Shown here piece after piece: positions 8,307-18,064 of a DNA stretch of 64,000 nt. Below the pieces are notes generated by a model. It was given only the letters and a program-made list of their open reading frames with translations. It searched no databases and was not told the origin of the DNA. Numbering within the stretch: the first letter of the stretch is position 1; each line of letters begins with the position of its first letter. Made by a program: the position numbers and the translations under genes. The stretch is from Dongia_B sp035539075 (GTDB lineage Bacteria > Pseudomonadota > Alphaproteobacteria > Dongiales > Dongiaceae): contig DATLJB010000052.1 of assembly GCA_035539075.1 (NCBI GenBank), forward strand, positions 1-64,000, read 5' to 3'.

Positions 8307-11300
8307 TCAGGACGCGGCTGTTTGCAATGGCTCGTCCGCTGACCGTTCCATAGGTGGATTATGCGTCTCCTTGATGCCGAACCAGGCGACATAGAGCGCC
8401 GGCAGAAACAGCATCGTCAGCAGCGTCGCCCCGGTCAGCCCGCCCACGATCGCATAGGCCATGGGCCCCCAGAACACGTCATGCATGATCGGAATCATGC
8501 CCAGGATCGCCGCGGCGGCGGTCAGCATGATGGGGCGCAGCCGGTGGTCTGCGGCATCGATCACGGCATCCCAGCCCGACTTGCCGGCGGCGCGGAAATG
8601 CTCGATCTGGTCGATCAGAATGACGGAGTTGCGGATGATCATGCCGATCAGCGCGATGATGCCGAGAATAGACACGAATCCCATGGGCGTATGGGTGAAG
8701 AGCAAGGCGACGACAACACCGATGATCCCCAGCGGCGCCACGCTGAGCACAAGGAACAGGCGTTGGAAGCTTTGCAACTGGAACATCAAGACAATCAGCA
8801 TCAACAGCGCCATCAGCGGCAGCTGAGCGACGATCGATGCGTTGGCCTTGGCGCTGCTTTCGACCGTGCCGCCCTCGACGATGCCCACGCCTGGCGGCAG
8901 CGTCTTCCGCAACGCCGAAACGGCGGTCGCGTTCAAGGCATAGGCCGTCGGCGGCTGGATGCCAGGGACCACGTCGGCCTGTACCGTGATGGTTGGCAGA
9001 CGGTCGCGGCGCCACATATAGCCTTCGCTCAGGGCGTATTCGACCGTGGCCAGCTGGGCCAAGGGAATGGACCGTCCGCCGCCGAGGCTGAGCTGCAAAT
9101 TCTGTAGGGATTTCAGCGAAAGCCGCTCATCCTCCGGCGCCCGGGCCACTACATCGATGAGGTAAATGGAGTCACGAATCTGGGTAACCGTTACACCGGA
9201 GAGGATCATGTTCAGAGCCCGGGAAACGTCCTCCGAGCTCAACCCTGCCTTGCGGACGGCATCCTGGTTGACGGCGAGACGAATCGTCTTGGTCTTTTCG
9301 CCCCAGTCGAAATTCACCAGCGAGGTATAAGGCGATGCGCGCAGGATACGTGCCAGCTGATCTGCGGCAGTCCGCACCTGGTCGGTCGTTTCGGCGCTGA
9401 CGCGGTACTGCACGGGCCAGCCTACGGGCGGGCCCAGTTCCAGGCGCGAGACGCGGCCGGTTACATCTGGAAAGCCGTCGTTGAGTTCCTTGCTGAGCTT
9501 TTCAAGCAGGGCGTCGCGCTCCTTCAATCCCTTGGCAACCACGACGAATTGCGTCAAGAAGGCATTGTCCAGCTGCACGTCCAGCGGCAGATAGAAGCGG
9601 ATCGCACCACCGCCGATATAGCTGGAATAGCGCTCGATGGTCGGATCGCCCTCCAGCAGCTTGGTAAAGCGCGTCGCCTCCGACCGGGCGGCGAAGATCG
9701 AGGCGTTCTTGTTCAGGGTCATGGTGACCAGCAGTTCCGGCCGGTCTGAAGCCGGAAAGAACTGCTGCTGCACGTATCGTGTGGCATAGAGTGAAAGACC
9801 GAAAAGCAGCAGTGTCACGGCAATGGTGACATACTTGAAGCGCATACAGCCAATGACCATGACCTTAAAGGCGCGGCTGACGATGCCGGGCCTTTTCGTG
9901 CCATCGCCATGCTTGCTCTTCAGCTTGGCCGGCAGGACGAATACACCGATAAGAGGCGAGAAGACCACGGCGACGATCCAGGAGATCAGCAGCGCGATCA
10001 GGATGACGGAGAACAACGAAAAGCAATACTGGCCGACGCCGCTCTGCGCGAAGCCGATCGGCAGGAAGCCGAAGGCCGTCACCAGGGTACCGGTCAGCAT
10101 GGGGAAGGCGACGGAAGTATAAGCGAAAGTTGCCGCCTTCGCCTTGTCGTATCCCTCCTCGATCTTGGCGATCATCATCTCGACCGTGATCATGGCGTCG
10201 TCGACCAGCAGGCCGAGCGCAATGATCAGCGCGCCGAGCGAGATTCGCTGCAGGCTCGTCCCCATCATCTCCATGCCGAGAAAGACGATGGCGAGCACGA
10301 GCGGAATGCTGCAGGCGACCACCAGCCCGGCCCGCAAGCCGAGGCTGATGAAGCTGACGCCGAGAACAATGAGAACTGCCTCCTGAAGCGCCTTTGTGAA
10401 GCCGCCGATCGCCTCCTTCACCACTTGTGGCTGATCTGAGACAAGCGACAGGTTCAGTCCGATCGGGAAACGCTGTTCGATGCCGGCAGCGATCCTTTTC
10501 AGATCGTCACCCATCCGCAGCACATTTCCGCCGGCGCGCATCGAAATTCCGAGACCGATTGCCTGTCGTCCGTTGACCTGAAACATCTTCTGCGGCGGAT
10601 CGGCATAGCCATGCTGGACGAGCGCGAGTTCATTGAGCTTATAGAAACGGCCATTGATGAAAAGATTGATTTGCCTCAGGCTGTCGGCCGCGACCAGAGC
10701 GCCGGAAACCTCGACAAGGTATTCCTCCTTGTCGGTGTGCATGACTCCGGCCGGAACCACCACATTCTGGTTTGCGATCGCCGCCAGGACATCGTTCAGG
10801 TTGAGCTGCAGGGCGGCGAGCTTCTTGGGCGAGATGGTCAGGTAGAACTTTTCGTCCTGCGCGCCGAAGATCTCGACCTTGGCAACATCCGGCTGCGCCA
10901 GGAAGGAGGTACGCGCCTGTTCGGCAAAGTCGCGCACCTCGCGAAGCGTGAAGCCGTCGAAGGTCAGGCCGTAAATCACCCCATAGACATCGCCGAACTC
11001 GTCATTGAAATAGGGACCTTGCGTGCCGGCCGGCAGGGAGGCACGAATATCGGCGACCTTCTTGCGCACCTGGTACCAGATGTCGCCGAGCAGCTTGGGA
11101 TTCGTTGAATCAAGGACGTTCACATAGACGACCGATTCGCCCGGCTTGGTATAGCTCTTCAGGTAATCAAGACTTGGCGTCTCCTGAAGCTTCTTCTCCA
11201 GCCGGTCCGTCACCTGCTCCATCATGTCCGCCGTGGTGGCGCCGGGCCAAAGAGTCCTTACGACCATGGTATTGATGGCAAAGGCCGGATCCTCTTCCCG

Positions 11301-11408
11301 GCCCAGCCGCAGATATGAAGCGGCCCCCGCGGCCGCGCAAACGATCATGAAGAAGACAACCAGCGGTCTGTGGCGCAGGGCCCAGTCGGAAAGGTTGAAA
11401 CCGATCAT
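8307..11408 (-). CDS. RND-family efflux permease
   Basis: A 1033-residue inner-membrane proton antiporter of the AcrB/HAE type. It has the RND layout: one N-terminal helix, a large periplasmic loop, six helices with GLLVDDAMITVEMM (the paired Asp of helix 4) around residue 400, a second helix set beginning near residue 515, a second loop, and a final helix bundle with NSVILIDQIEHFRAAGKSGWDAV. The start ATG overlaps the stop of the adaptor gene by four bases (ATGA), so translation is coupled. Substrate cannot be inferred. No outer-membrane channel gene is nearby, so a channel encoded elsewhere would be needed. Confidence 0.93.
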   Translation of the reverse strand: MIGFNLSDWALRHRPLVVFFMIVCAAAGAASYLRLGREEDPAFAINTMVVRTLWPGATTADMMEQVTDRLEKKLQETPSLDYLKSYTKPGESVVYVNVLDSTNPKLLGDIWYQVRKKVADIRASLPAGTQGPYFNDEFGDVYGVIYGLTFDGFTLREVRDFAEQARTSFLAQPDVAKVEIFGAQDEKFYLTISPKKLAALQLNLNDVLAAIANQNVVVPAGVMHTDKEEYLVEVSGALVAADSLRQINLFINGRFYKLNELALVQHGYADPPQKMFQVNGRQAIGLGISMRAGGNVLRMGDDLKRIAAGIEQRFPIGLNLSLVSDQPQVVKEAIGGFTKALQEAVLIVLGVSFISLGLRAGLVVACSIPLVLAIVFLGMEMMGTSLQRISLGALIIALGLLVDDAMITVEMMIAKIEEGYDKAKAATFAYTSVAFPMLTGTLVTAFGFLPIGFAQSGVGQYCFSLFSVILIALLISWIVAVVFSPLIGVFVLPAKLKSKHGDGTKRPGIVSRAFKVMVIGCMRFKYVTIAVTLLLFGLSLYATRYVQQQFFPASDRPELLVTMTLNKNASIFAARSEATRFTKLLEGDPTIERYSSYIGGGAIRFYLPLDVQLDNAFLTQFVVVAKGLKERDALLEKLSKELNDGFPDVTGRVSRLELGPPVGWPVQYRVSAETTDQVRTAADQLARILRASPYTSLVNFDWGEKTKTIRLAVNQDAVRKAGLSSEDVSRALNMILSGVTVTQIRDSIYLIDVVARAPEDERLSLKSLQNLQLSLGGGRSIPLAQLATVEYALSEGYMWRRDRLPTITVQADVVPGIQPPTAYALNATAVSALRKTLPPGVGIVEGGTVESSAKANASIVAQLPLMALLMLIVLMFQLQSFQRLFLVLSVAPLGIIGVVVALLFTHTPMGFVSILGIIALIGMIIRNSVILIDQIEHFRAAGKSGWDAVIDAADHRLRPIMLTAAAAILGMIPIMHDVFWGPMAYAIVGGLTGATLLTMLFLPALYVAWFGIKETHNPPMERSADEPLQTAAS

Positions 11409-12502
11409 TGCGCCGTCTCCGCCGGGAGGGAGACCTTTTCACCATTGGCAAGCCAGTTGACGCCGGCGGTGACGACAACGTCGCCATCCTTCAAACCGCC
11501 GGAAACGATGACGCTGTCGGGATCAAAGCGCGCCACATTGACGGATCGGCTGCGCACCACGGTCTGGTCCCCTTCCGTGACGACGACCCAGACGGCCGGT
11601 TCCTTTTCCGATTGCAGCAGTGCCGTGGTCGGTATGACGGCGACCTCGTCGCCTTTCAAGTCGACGCTGCCCGTCACCACGGCACCGAGACGCATGGCCT
11701 CAGGCGGCTCGGGAAGGGCGACCTTGATGGTATACGTGCCGGTGACCGGGTCGGCAGTCGGCGAGATTTCACGGATTGCGCCGTCCGTCGCGATGGTCGG
11801 ATCGGATTGCAGGGCCACATGCACCACCGGCACCCGGTTGATGAAAGTGATGGCACGCTCGCCGAGGGAGAATACCGCCTCGCGCGCATCGAGCTGCGAT
11901 ATCTGCACGACCATCTGGCCGGCATTGACCACCTGGCCGGGATCGGCGCCGGTCGCCGTGATGGCGCCGTCCGTGTCGGCCAGCAGCGTCGTATACTTCA
12001 CTTGATCCTGGGCCAGACGCAGATTGGCATTGGCCTCTTGCAGCTTGGCCTGCGCCACATTCAATCCCCGCAATGCCTTGTCGTAATCAGCCTGGGTGGT
12101 AAATCCGTCCTTCAGCAAGGTGCGAAGGCGCGCCTCTTGCGGTACGGCCTGGGCTATTTCGCTCTGCGCCGCAGTCACCTGCGATTGGCTGGCCGTCAGC
12201 TTGTTCTTGTAGTCGGTGGCGTCGAGCTGGGCGAGAACGTCGCCCTTCTTCACCGTCATGCCGATATCGGCGCGGCGCTCGATCAGGCGTCCGCCGACCA
12301 GAAAGCCGACCTGCGCATTATACCGCGACTGGATGACGCCGCTGGCATTGCCGCCGATGCCGGATTCCTCCAGCTGGATCTTGACCACGCGCACCATCCG
12401 GGGCGGCGGCGCGGCCGGCTCCTCCTTCGAACAGGCGGCGAGCGCGATAGCCATGGATGCGGCAAGGATAAGAATATGGCAGCGGGTGATCTTCGCACTC
12501 AT
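11405..12502 (-). CDS. RND efflux periplasmic adaptor, lipoprotein
   Basis: A membrane-fusion protein of 365 residues linking the RND permease to an outer-membrane channel. The N terminus is a lipoprotein signal: Lys/Arg, a hydrophobic stretch and the lipobox ALAAC near residue 24. A barrel-sandwich segment (GRLIERRADIGMTVKKGDVL) is followed by an alpha-hairpin rich in Ala/Gln (residues about 90-150) and the returning GAITATGADPGQVVNAGQM half. The ATG at 12502 has AGGGGG seven bases upstream; a TTG at 12508 is the alternative. The 139-base gap to arcC upstream shows no clear promoter, so read-through from the arc operon is possible. Confidence 0.9.
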   Translation of the reverse strand: MSAKITRCHILILAASMAIALAACSKEEPAAPPPRMVRVVKIQLEESGIGGNASGVIQSRYNAQVGFLVGGRLIERRADIGMTVKKGDVLAQLDATDYKNKLTASQSQVTAAQSEIAQAVPQEARLRTLLKDGFTTQADYDKALRGLNVAQAKLQEANANLRLAQDQVKYTTLLADTDGAITATGADPGQVVNAGQMVVQISQLDAREAVFSLGERAITFINRVPVVHVALQSDPTIATDGAIREISPTADPVTGTYTIKVALPEPPEAMRLGAVVTGSVDLKGDEVAVIPTTALLQSEKEPAVWVVVTEGDQTVVRSRSVNVARFDPDSVIVSGGLKDGDVVVTAGVNWLANGEKVSLPAETAQ

Positions 12503-12641
12503 ATGCAATCCCCCTTTTCCGGAAGTGCCGACACGGCCTTCGTGACCTCACGACGGGCCGCGGCCGCCTTGCCGGCGGCACCTCCTTTATGCAACCCGCT
12601 TCAGCGTTCCTTCTGGCGGTCGTCTTCCACGCCCTAACGCC

Positions 12642-13571
12642 TCACGCCCAGGCCAAGCCGGCGGCCGTGCCGGCAATCGTCGTTCCGGCCTCTCCCCTGA
12701 GGATGGCCGGCAGATCTTTCAATGCGCCGATCGCCGCAGCTTTTCCGGTCGCTTCGGCAAAATGGCAGGCGGCCTCCACTTTCGGCCCCATGGAGCCTGC
12801 GGGAAAAGAAAAAGTCCGCATGTCCTTCGGTGTGGCAGCGCGTATCGCCTTGGCGGTGGGCTTGCCCCAATCGATAAAGACCGCCTCGACATCGGTCGCC
12901 ATGATGAACAGGTCCGCCGCCAATTCGCGCGCCAGCAGTTCCGAGCAGAGATCCTTGTCGATCACGGCCTCGATGCCGCGCAATCGGCGATCGGCTTCAT
13001 AGACGGTGGGGATGCCGCCGCCCCCCGCAGCGATCACGACGGTGCCGCGCTCGAGCAGCCAGCGGATCGGGCGAAGCTCGAAAATCCGCTTCGGCAAAGG
13101 CGAGGCCACGACCCGGCGCCATTTCTGTCCATCCTGCTTGACCACCCAGCCCTTGTCGGCGGCGAGGCGCCGCGCTTCCGCTTCCTCATAGACGGGGCCG
13201 ATGAATTTGGTGGGGTTTTTGAAGCCGGGATCGTCACGGTCGACCTCGACCATGGTCAGGATGGTGGCGAAAGGCACATCGAAAGGCAGGAGGTTACCAA
13301 GCTCCTGCTCGATCATGTAGCCGATCATGCCTTCGGTTTCAGCCCCGAGGACGTCCAGGGGATAGGCTTCGTCGGGCTTATAGGCATTGCCCTGCAGCGC
13401 CAGCAGGCCGACCTGCGGCCCATTGCCATGCGTAATCAGCAACTCATTCCCTGGCTGAATCGCGGCCAGGGCGGTCGCGGCGATCTTCACATTGGTGCGC
13501 TGCGCCTCTGCCGTCAACGGCTCGCCCCGCCGCAACAGGGCATTGCCACCGAGTGCCACGACAATACGCAT
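12642..13571 (-). CDS. arcC: Carbamate kinase
   Basis: Carbamate kinase converts carbamoyl phosphate + ADP to ATP, CO2 and NH3: the energy-yielding last step of the arginine deiminase pathway. The 309-residue product has the amino-acid-kinase fold: MRIVVALGGNALLRRG at the N terminus, ITHGNGPQVGLLALQ near residue 50, VIAAGGGGIP around 188, and AVIDKDLCSELLARELAADLF. An AGAGG site precedes the ATG. It is the last arc gene, 57 bases after arcB, in the order arcD-arcA-arcB-arcC. Confidence 0.95.
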   Translation of the reverse strand: MRIVVALGGNALLRRGEPLTAEAQRTNVKIAATALAAIQPGNELLITHGNGPQVGLLALQGNAYKPDEAYPLDVLGAETEGMIGYMIEQELGNLLPFDVPFATILTMVEVDRDDPGFKNPTKFIGPVYEEAEARRLAADKGWVVKQDGQKWRRVVASPLPKRIFELRPIRWLLERGTVVIAAGGGGIPTVYEADRRLRGIEAVIDKDLCSELLARELAADLFIMATDVEAVFIDWGKPTAKAIRAATPKDMRTFSFPAGSMGPKVEAACHFAEATGKAAAIGALKDLPAILRGEAGTTIAGTAAGLAWA

Positions 13572-13628
13572 GGCTACACCTCTCCGCTATCGTGCGATCG
13601 CTGGGCACCCGTACCGATTTGCCATGGC

Positions 13629-14630
13629 TCAGTCACCCAATGTCGCGACAAGGATGGCTTTGATCGTATGCATGCGGTTCTCGGCCTGTTCAAAAGCGAT
13701 GTTCATTTCGGATTCGAAGACATCTTCGGCCACTTCCATGGCGGTCAGGCCGAAATGCTCATGAATGTCCTGGCCCACCTTGGTTTCGAGGTTGTGGAAG
13801 GCCGGCAGGCAATGCATGAACTTGACCCGCGGATTCCCCGCCGCCTTCATCAGCTCCGCATTCACCTGATAGGGTCGCAGCAGCTTGATGCGTTCCGCCC
13901 AGACCTCCTTGGGTTCGCCCATCGATACCCACACATCGGTATGGACGAAGTCCACGCCGGCCACGGCCTGCTTCGGATCGTCCGTCAACGTCAGCTTGGC
14001 GCCGTATTTCGCCTCCAGCGCGCGGGCGATCTTCACGTATTCCTCCGTCGGCCAAAGCTCTTTCGGTCCGCAAAGCCGCACGTCCATGCCCATCAGGCAG
14101 CCGACGATCATCAGCGAATGCCCCATATTCGAACGGGTATCGCCTACATAGGCGTATTTGATCTCATGAATCGGGCGGTCGCTATACTCGCGCATGGTCA
14201 TGACATCTGCCAGCATCTGAGTGGGGTGATACTCGTCCGTCAGGCCGTTATAGACGGGAACGCCGGCATATTTGGCGATATCTTCGACCGCGGCCTGGGA
14301 AAAGCCGCGGAACTCGATCGCGTCATACATGCGGCCCAGCACGCGTGCCGTGTCCTTGACGGACTCCTTATGCCCGATCTGCGACCCCGAGGGATCCAGA
14401 TAGGTGACATGCGCACCCTGGTCGTGGCAGGCGACTTCGAAGGCGCAACGCGTCCGGGTCGAGGTCTTTTCGAAAATGAGGACGATCTCCTTGCCTTTCA
14501 AATGCTCCTGCTCGGTGCGGGAATATTTGGCCCGTTTAAGGTCGCGCGCGAGATCCAGCAGATATTGAAATTCGCGCTGCGTGTAATCCTGAACGGTGAG
14601 GAGCGAGCGATTGCGTAGGTTGAGGCTCAT
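13629..14630 (-). CDS. arcB: Ornithine carbamoyltransferase, probably catabolic
   Basis: The enzyme splits citrulline with phosphate into ornithine and carbamoyl phosphate in the arginine deiminase pathway. The 333-residue sequence shows the carbamoyl-phosphate site FEKTSTRTRCAFE (residues about 54-66), the HPTQMLADVMT segment, GDTRSNMGHS, and the ornithine/citrulline site FMHCLPAFHN near residue 270. An AAGGA site precedes the ATG. Position between arcA and arcC argues for the catabolic rather than the anabolic (argF) role; kinetics cannot be read from sequence. Confidence 0.95.
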   Translation of the reverse strand: MSLNLRNRSLLTVQDYTQREFQYLLDLARDLKRAKYSRTEQEHLKGKEIVLIFEKTSTRTRCAFEVACHDQGAHVTYLDPSGSQIGHKESVKDTARVLGRMYDAIEFRGFSQAAVEDIAKYAGVPVYNGLTDEYHPTQMLADVMTMREYSDRPIHEIKYAYVGDTRSNMGHSLMIVGCLMGMDVRLCGPKELWPTEEYVKIARALEAKYGAKLTLTDDPKQAVAGVDFVHTDVWVSMGEPKEVWAERIKLLRPYQVNAELMKAAGNPRVKFMHCLPAFHNLETKVGQDIHEHFGLTAMEVAEDVFESEMNIAFEQAENRMHTIKAILVATLGD

Positions 14631-14660
14631 GATCGTATCCTTCTGATGGAATATGCCGGC

Positions 14661-15890
14661 TCAATAGGCCGGTTCGCGCCAGATCGGGCAGGTCATGCAA
14701 TGGCCGCCGCCACGGCCGCGGCCAAGCTCGGCGCCGCGGATGGTGATGACCTCGATGCCGGCCTTGCGCAGCAGGGTATTTGTATGGGTATTGCGATCAT
14801 AGGCGACGACGACGCCGGGCTCGAGTGCGACGACATTGTTTCCGTCGTCCCATTGTTCGCGCTCGGCCTCCCAGGCATTTCCGCCTGTCTGCACGATGTG
14901 CAGCTTTTTCAGACCCAGTGCCTGAGCCACGACATCGAGCATGGGGGCGTTGTCTTTGTGGATCTCCATGCCGCCCTCCCCGTCGGTCGGACGCCAGCTG
15001 TAGCACTGGATCTCATCGACCACTTCCTTGAAGACGGTGCAGATATCGTAATTGCAGAAACTGAAAACGGTATCGAGATGCATCGCCGCGCGGCTTTTCG
15101 GCATGTTGCAGGCAATTACCCGTGTGGCCGCGCCGTTGGCAAAGAGTTCTCGCGTTACCTGGCTGACAGCCTGGCGGGTCGTGCGCTCCCCCATGCCGAT
15201 CAGCACCACACCCTTGCCGATCGGCATGACGTCGCCACCTTCCAGCGTCGCCATCCCGAAATCCTCGTCCGAATCACCGAACCAGAACTTGAAGTCAGCG
15301 CCCTTGAAGGTCGGGTGGAACTTATAGACGGCGCGTTGGAGCAGCGATTCCGGCTTGCGTGCCGGCCAGTACATCGGGTTGCAGGTGACGCCGCCATAGA
15401 TCCAACAGGAGGAGTCGCGCTGGAACAGGGCATTCGGCAGGGGCGGAATGAGAAACGAGGTGCCGCCGACCGCTTCCGCCAGCATGCGCTGGCTCTCGCT
15501 CGCGGGAATGTCCTGAATCGCCAAGCCGCCGATCAGATATCCTGCCAGCTCCGGGCCGGAGAGCGAGTCGAGCCAGGGACGCAGGACGGCGGCGGTGCCG
15601 GGCCCGACGGTGTTTGCCCTGACCCGCCGATCGAGAACAAAGGCGCGCGCTGTCGGATCCGTCAGCGTTTCGCCAAGCAAGACCGGGAAGTCGAGCACCT
15701 CGACGCCGCGTTCCTGCATCTTGGTGACGAAATCGTAATGATCCTTCCTTGCCTCCTGTACCCAGATGACGTCGTCGAAGAGCAATTCATGGCAATTGCC
15801 CGGCGTCAGCCGCTCATGGGCGCGGCCGGGCGGGCATACCATCACCGTCTTCAATTTGCCGATTTCCGAGTGCACGCCGAATGTGCGCAT
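14661..15890 (-). CDS. arcA: Arginine deiminase
   Basis: Arginine deiminase hydrolyses arginine to citrulline and ammonia. The 409-residue product has N-terminal FGVHSEIGKLKTVMVCPPG, the ELLFDDVIWV motif, FQRDSSCWIYGG, an EGGD motif, and GRGRGGGHCMTCPIWR at the C terminus, in which the Cys of GGHCMTCP is the family's nucleophile. The start ATG follows AAGGAG by seven bases. It is the second gene of the arc operon, 73 bases behind arcD and 30 before arcB. The FNR-like box before arcD probably controls all four genes. Confidence 0.96.
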   Translation of the reverse strand: MRTFGVHSEIGKLKTVMVCPPGRAHERLTPGNCHELLFDDVIWVQEARKDHYDFVTKMQERGVEVLDFPVLLGETLTDPTARAFVLDRRVRANTVGPGTAAVLRPWLDSLSGPELAGYLIGGLAIQDIPASESQRMLAEAVGGTSFLIPPLPNALFQRDSSCWIYGGVTCNPMYWPARKPESLLQRAVYKFHPTFKGADFKFWFGDSDEDFGMATLEGGDVMPIGKGVVLIGMGERTTRQAVSQVTRELFANGAATRVIACNMPKSRAAMHLDTVFSFCNYDICTVFKEVVDEIQCYSWRPTDGEGGMEIHKDNAPMLDVVAQALGLKKLHIVQTGGNAWEAEREQWDDGNNVVALEPGVVVAYDRNTHTNTLLRKAGIEVITIRGAELGRGRGGGHCMTCPIWREPAY

Positions 15891-15963
15891 GAAAGGTCTC
15901 CTTCTTGATGCAGCGGGCGACGAGCCGCCGTCAGATATCGCAGCGGAGTGGGTCAGCTCGCCA

Positions 15964-17454
15964 TCAGAGCGGGCTGATATAACCGGTCCACATCAACCAG
16001 CCCGCGAGCGCCGCCAGCAGCAGCATGGCGATCGCAAGAAGCGCTTCCATAGCCGAGAAGACGCGGCCCTTGTTCTCGCGGCGGGCACGGAGATAGACCA
16101 GGATGCCGGGTGCAAACAGCACGGTGCACATCAGCAGATAAGCAAGGCCGGCGGCATAGACCAGCCAGAGGCCGTACAAGGTCGCGACCGCGCCGACCAG
16201 CATGTCACGCAGGCGGCGCGAATCGCCGTTCTCGTAAGTCTCCCCGGTCAGGGTCAACTTGAGCGCGTAGGCACCGGAGAGGACGTAAGGCGGCAGGATG
16301 GCGACGGAAGCGATGTAATAGAAGAAATTATAGGCGTTCTGCGAATAGAAGGTCAGCAGCAGGAAGACCTGAATGAGGCCATTGGTCACCCAGAGCGAGT
16401 TGACCGGCGCGCCGTTGGCATTCTCCGCCGCAAACCATTTCGGGAAAGTGCCGTCCTTGGCGCAGGCATAGGGAATTTCCGCGCTGAGCAGGGTCCATGA
16501 CAGGAAGGCGCCGCCGACGGAGACGATCAGGCCGAGGCTGATCAGCGCCGCCCCCCATTCGCCCACCACCGACTGCAGCACGCCGGCCATGGAGGGAACC
16601 TTGAGCTGGGCGAGTTCCGCTTGGCTCACGATGCCGCGCGACAGGAGGGAGACCAAGACATAGATTGCCAAGGCCCCTGCGAAGCCCAGGATGGTCGCGC
16701 GCCCCACATCCGCCCGATCGGCGGCCCGCGCCGAATAAACACTGGCGCCCTCGATGCCGATGAAGACCCATAGGGTGACGAGCATGGTGCTGCGCACCTG
16801 TTCGGCGACGGAGCCCAGCGTCACTTCGCTGCCAGCCGTCGCCGCCGCGCCGCCCGCCTGACCCCAGAAATCGAAATTGAACTTGTCCCAATGAAAGGCG
16901 ATCAGGGCGATCAGCAGAAAGACGATGATCGGCACCAGCTTGGCGATGGTCGTGACGACATTGACAAAGGCGGCGCCTCTGATCCCGTTCAGGACAAGAA
17001 TGTGGACCAGCCAAAGGCAGACGGAGGCGCCGATGATCGATGCCAGATTGTTGCCGCCCCCGAACACCGGAAGGAAATAGGACAAGGCGGAGAAGATCGC
17101 TACGGCATAGGCGACATTGCCGAGAAAAGCGCTGATCCAATATCCCCAGGCGCTGTTGAAGCCGACAAATTCGCCGAACCCCGCCTTGGCATAGGCATAG
17201 GGGCCAGTGTTGAGTGTCGGCTTGCGCGTCGCCAGCCCCTGATACACGAAAGCCAGCATCAACATACCGACGCCGCTGATGAGCCAGCCGATCAGAATGG
17301 CGCCCGGCGACGCTTGGCGCGACATGTCGCTGGGCAGGTTGAAGACACCGCCACCGATCATGGAGCCCACCACCAGGGCGATCAGCGGCAGCAGCGCAAG
17401 CTTGCCGGAGCGCTGCTGTTCGCTCTGTTCTGCAACATAAGTAGCTGATGTCAC
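15964..17454 (-). CDS. arcD: Arginine/ornithine antiporter, APC superfamily
   Basis: An inner-membrane exchanger bringing arginine in and ornithine out. The 496-residue protein has about 12-13 hydrophobic helices; helix 1 contains LVVGSMIGGGVFNLP, the Gly-rich substrate-binding segment of APC transporters, followed by ATRKPTLNTGPYAYAKAGFG. The GTG at 17454 is placed five bases after AGAGG. It is the first gene of the arc operon. The 304-base divergent region shared with the small gene at 17759 holds two FNR-like boxes, so expression is probably induced when oxygen runs low, as known for Anr control of arc genes in pseudomonads. Confidence 0.95.
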   Translation of the reverse strand: MTSATYVAEQSEQQRSGKLALLPLIALVVGSMIGGGVFNLPSDMSRQASPGAILIGWLISGVGMLMLAFVYQGLATRKPTLNTGPYAYAKAGFGEFVGFNSAWGYWISAFLGNVAYAVAIFSALSYFLPVFGGGNNLASIIGASVCLWLVHILVLNGIRGAAFVNVVTTIAKLVPIIVFLLIALIAFHWDKFNFDFWGQAGGAAATAGSEVTLGSVAEQVRSTMLVTLWVFIGIEGASVYSARAADRADVGRATILGFAGALAIYVLVSLLSRGIVSQAELAQLKVPSMAGVLQSVVGEWGAALISLGLIVSVGGAFLSWTLLSAEIPYACAKDGTFPKWFAAENANGAPVNSLWVTNGLIQVFLLLTFYSQNAYNFFYYIASVAILPPYVLSGAYALKLTLTGETYENGDSRRLRDMLVGAVATLYGLWLVYAAGLAYLLMCTVLFAPGILVYLRARRENKGRVFSAMEALLAIAMLLLAALAGWLMWTGYISPL

Positions 17455-17536
17455 CGCGACCTCTCCCCGCTCGATCAGATCGAGACCAATTACTTTCCAA
17501 TATGTTAAAAGCTAGGCGTGCGGGACCATGGTCACT

Positions 17537-17550
17537 TTGACCCAAATCAA
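17537..17550 (-). promoter_or_regulatory. FNR/Anr-type box before arcD
   Basis: TTGACCCAAATCAA, nine of ten consensus positions, centred about 90 bases upstream of the arcD GTG. It is the same 14-mer as at 6473-6486, which supports a common regulator of arginine and acetate fermentation. Confidence 0.75.
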
Positions 17551-17678
17551 GCTGCGAAGGCTTTTTCGTCTTATCGGGCAACGCTGCGGAGGGCGCCCAG
17601 CACCCGGTCCCCAGCGCCCAAGGGGGAGGACTGCCGGAAGTTAACTTGTAACCGGCAGGTTGAATTCGCTTCTCGGCG

Positions 17679-17692
17679 CTGATCTATATCAA
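17679..17692 (+). promoter_or_regulatory. FNR/Anr-type box before the 17759 gene
   Basis: CTGATCTATATCAA matches nine of ten positions of TTGAT-N4-ATCAA and lies about 73 bases before the start of the small membrane protein gene. It may also act on arcD in the other direction. Confidence 0.6.
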
Positions 17693-17758
17693 TGCTGACG
17701 GGGCGATTCACTCGAAGATTATTACGATTGTATTCTTGCTGGATGTCGGGGTCTTTCA

Positions 17759-17971
17759 ATGTTGAATCTGATCGTTCGTTTCCTGCTGCTGCTTGGCGGC
17801 GTCATCGCGGGCTGGTTCTTCGAAAAAGACGCCCCGAATTTCGGCGTCATCCAAATGGCGATCGCGGTGCTCCTGTTCGTATTGTTCATCTTCGTGATCG
17901 CCTTCTGGCCAGGCCAGTGGGCACGCAAACTTGGCGCCCGCTCGGCAAAGCACGACCACCCCAGCCAGTGA
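17759..17971 (+). CDS. Small two-helix membrane protein, probably FNR-controlled
   Basis: A 70-residue protein with two hydrophobic helices (residues about 3-20 and 31-50) separated by the polar turn FFEKDAPNFG, and a basic C-terminal tail ending in HDHPSQ. I do not recognise the family. No strong Shine-Dalgarno is visible (GGGGTC eight bases upstream is the best), which lowers confidence. The FNR-like box upstream suggests expression under low oxygen together with the divergent arcD. A function cannot be named. Confidence 0.65.
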   Translation: MLNLIVRFLLLLGGVIAGWFFEKDAPNFGVIQMAIAVLLFVLFIFVIAFWPGQWARKLGARSAKHDHPSQ

Positions 17972-18064
17972 CGCCCGCAGCCACCCGTTGCCGATAGCGG
18001 GGCAGCCCGCCGGCACGCCCGCCGATCTGTCCACGCCTTTCATGCGGGAGTGATGCAGGCGGCC

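Noticed and set aside
12762..14618. Plus-strand open frame of 618 codons
   Set aside because: Antisense to arcC and arcB, both of which have full catalytic motifs; no ribosome site or recognisable domain.
14646..15908. Plus-strand open frame of 420 codons
   Set aside because: Shadow of arcA; the composition is that of an antisense frame.
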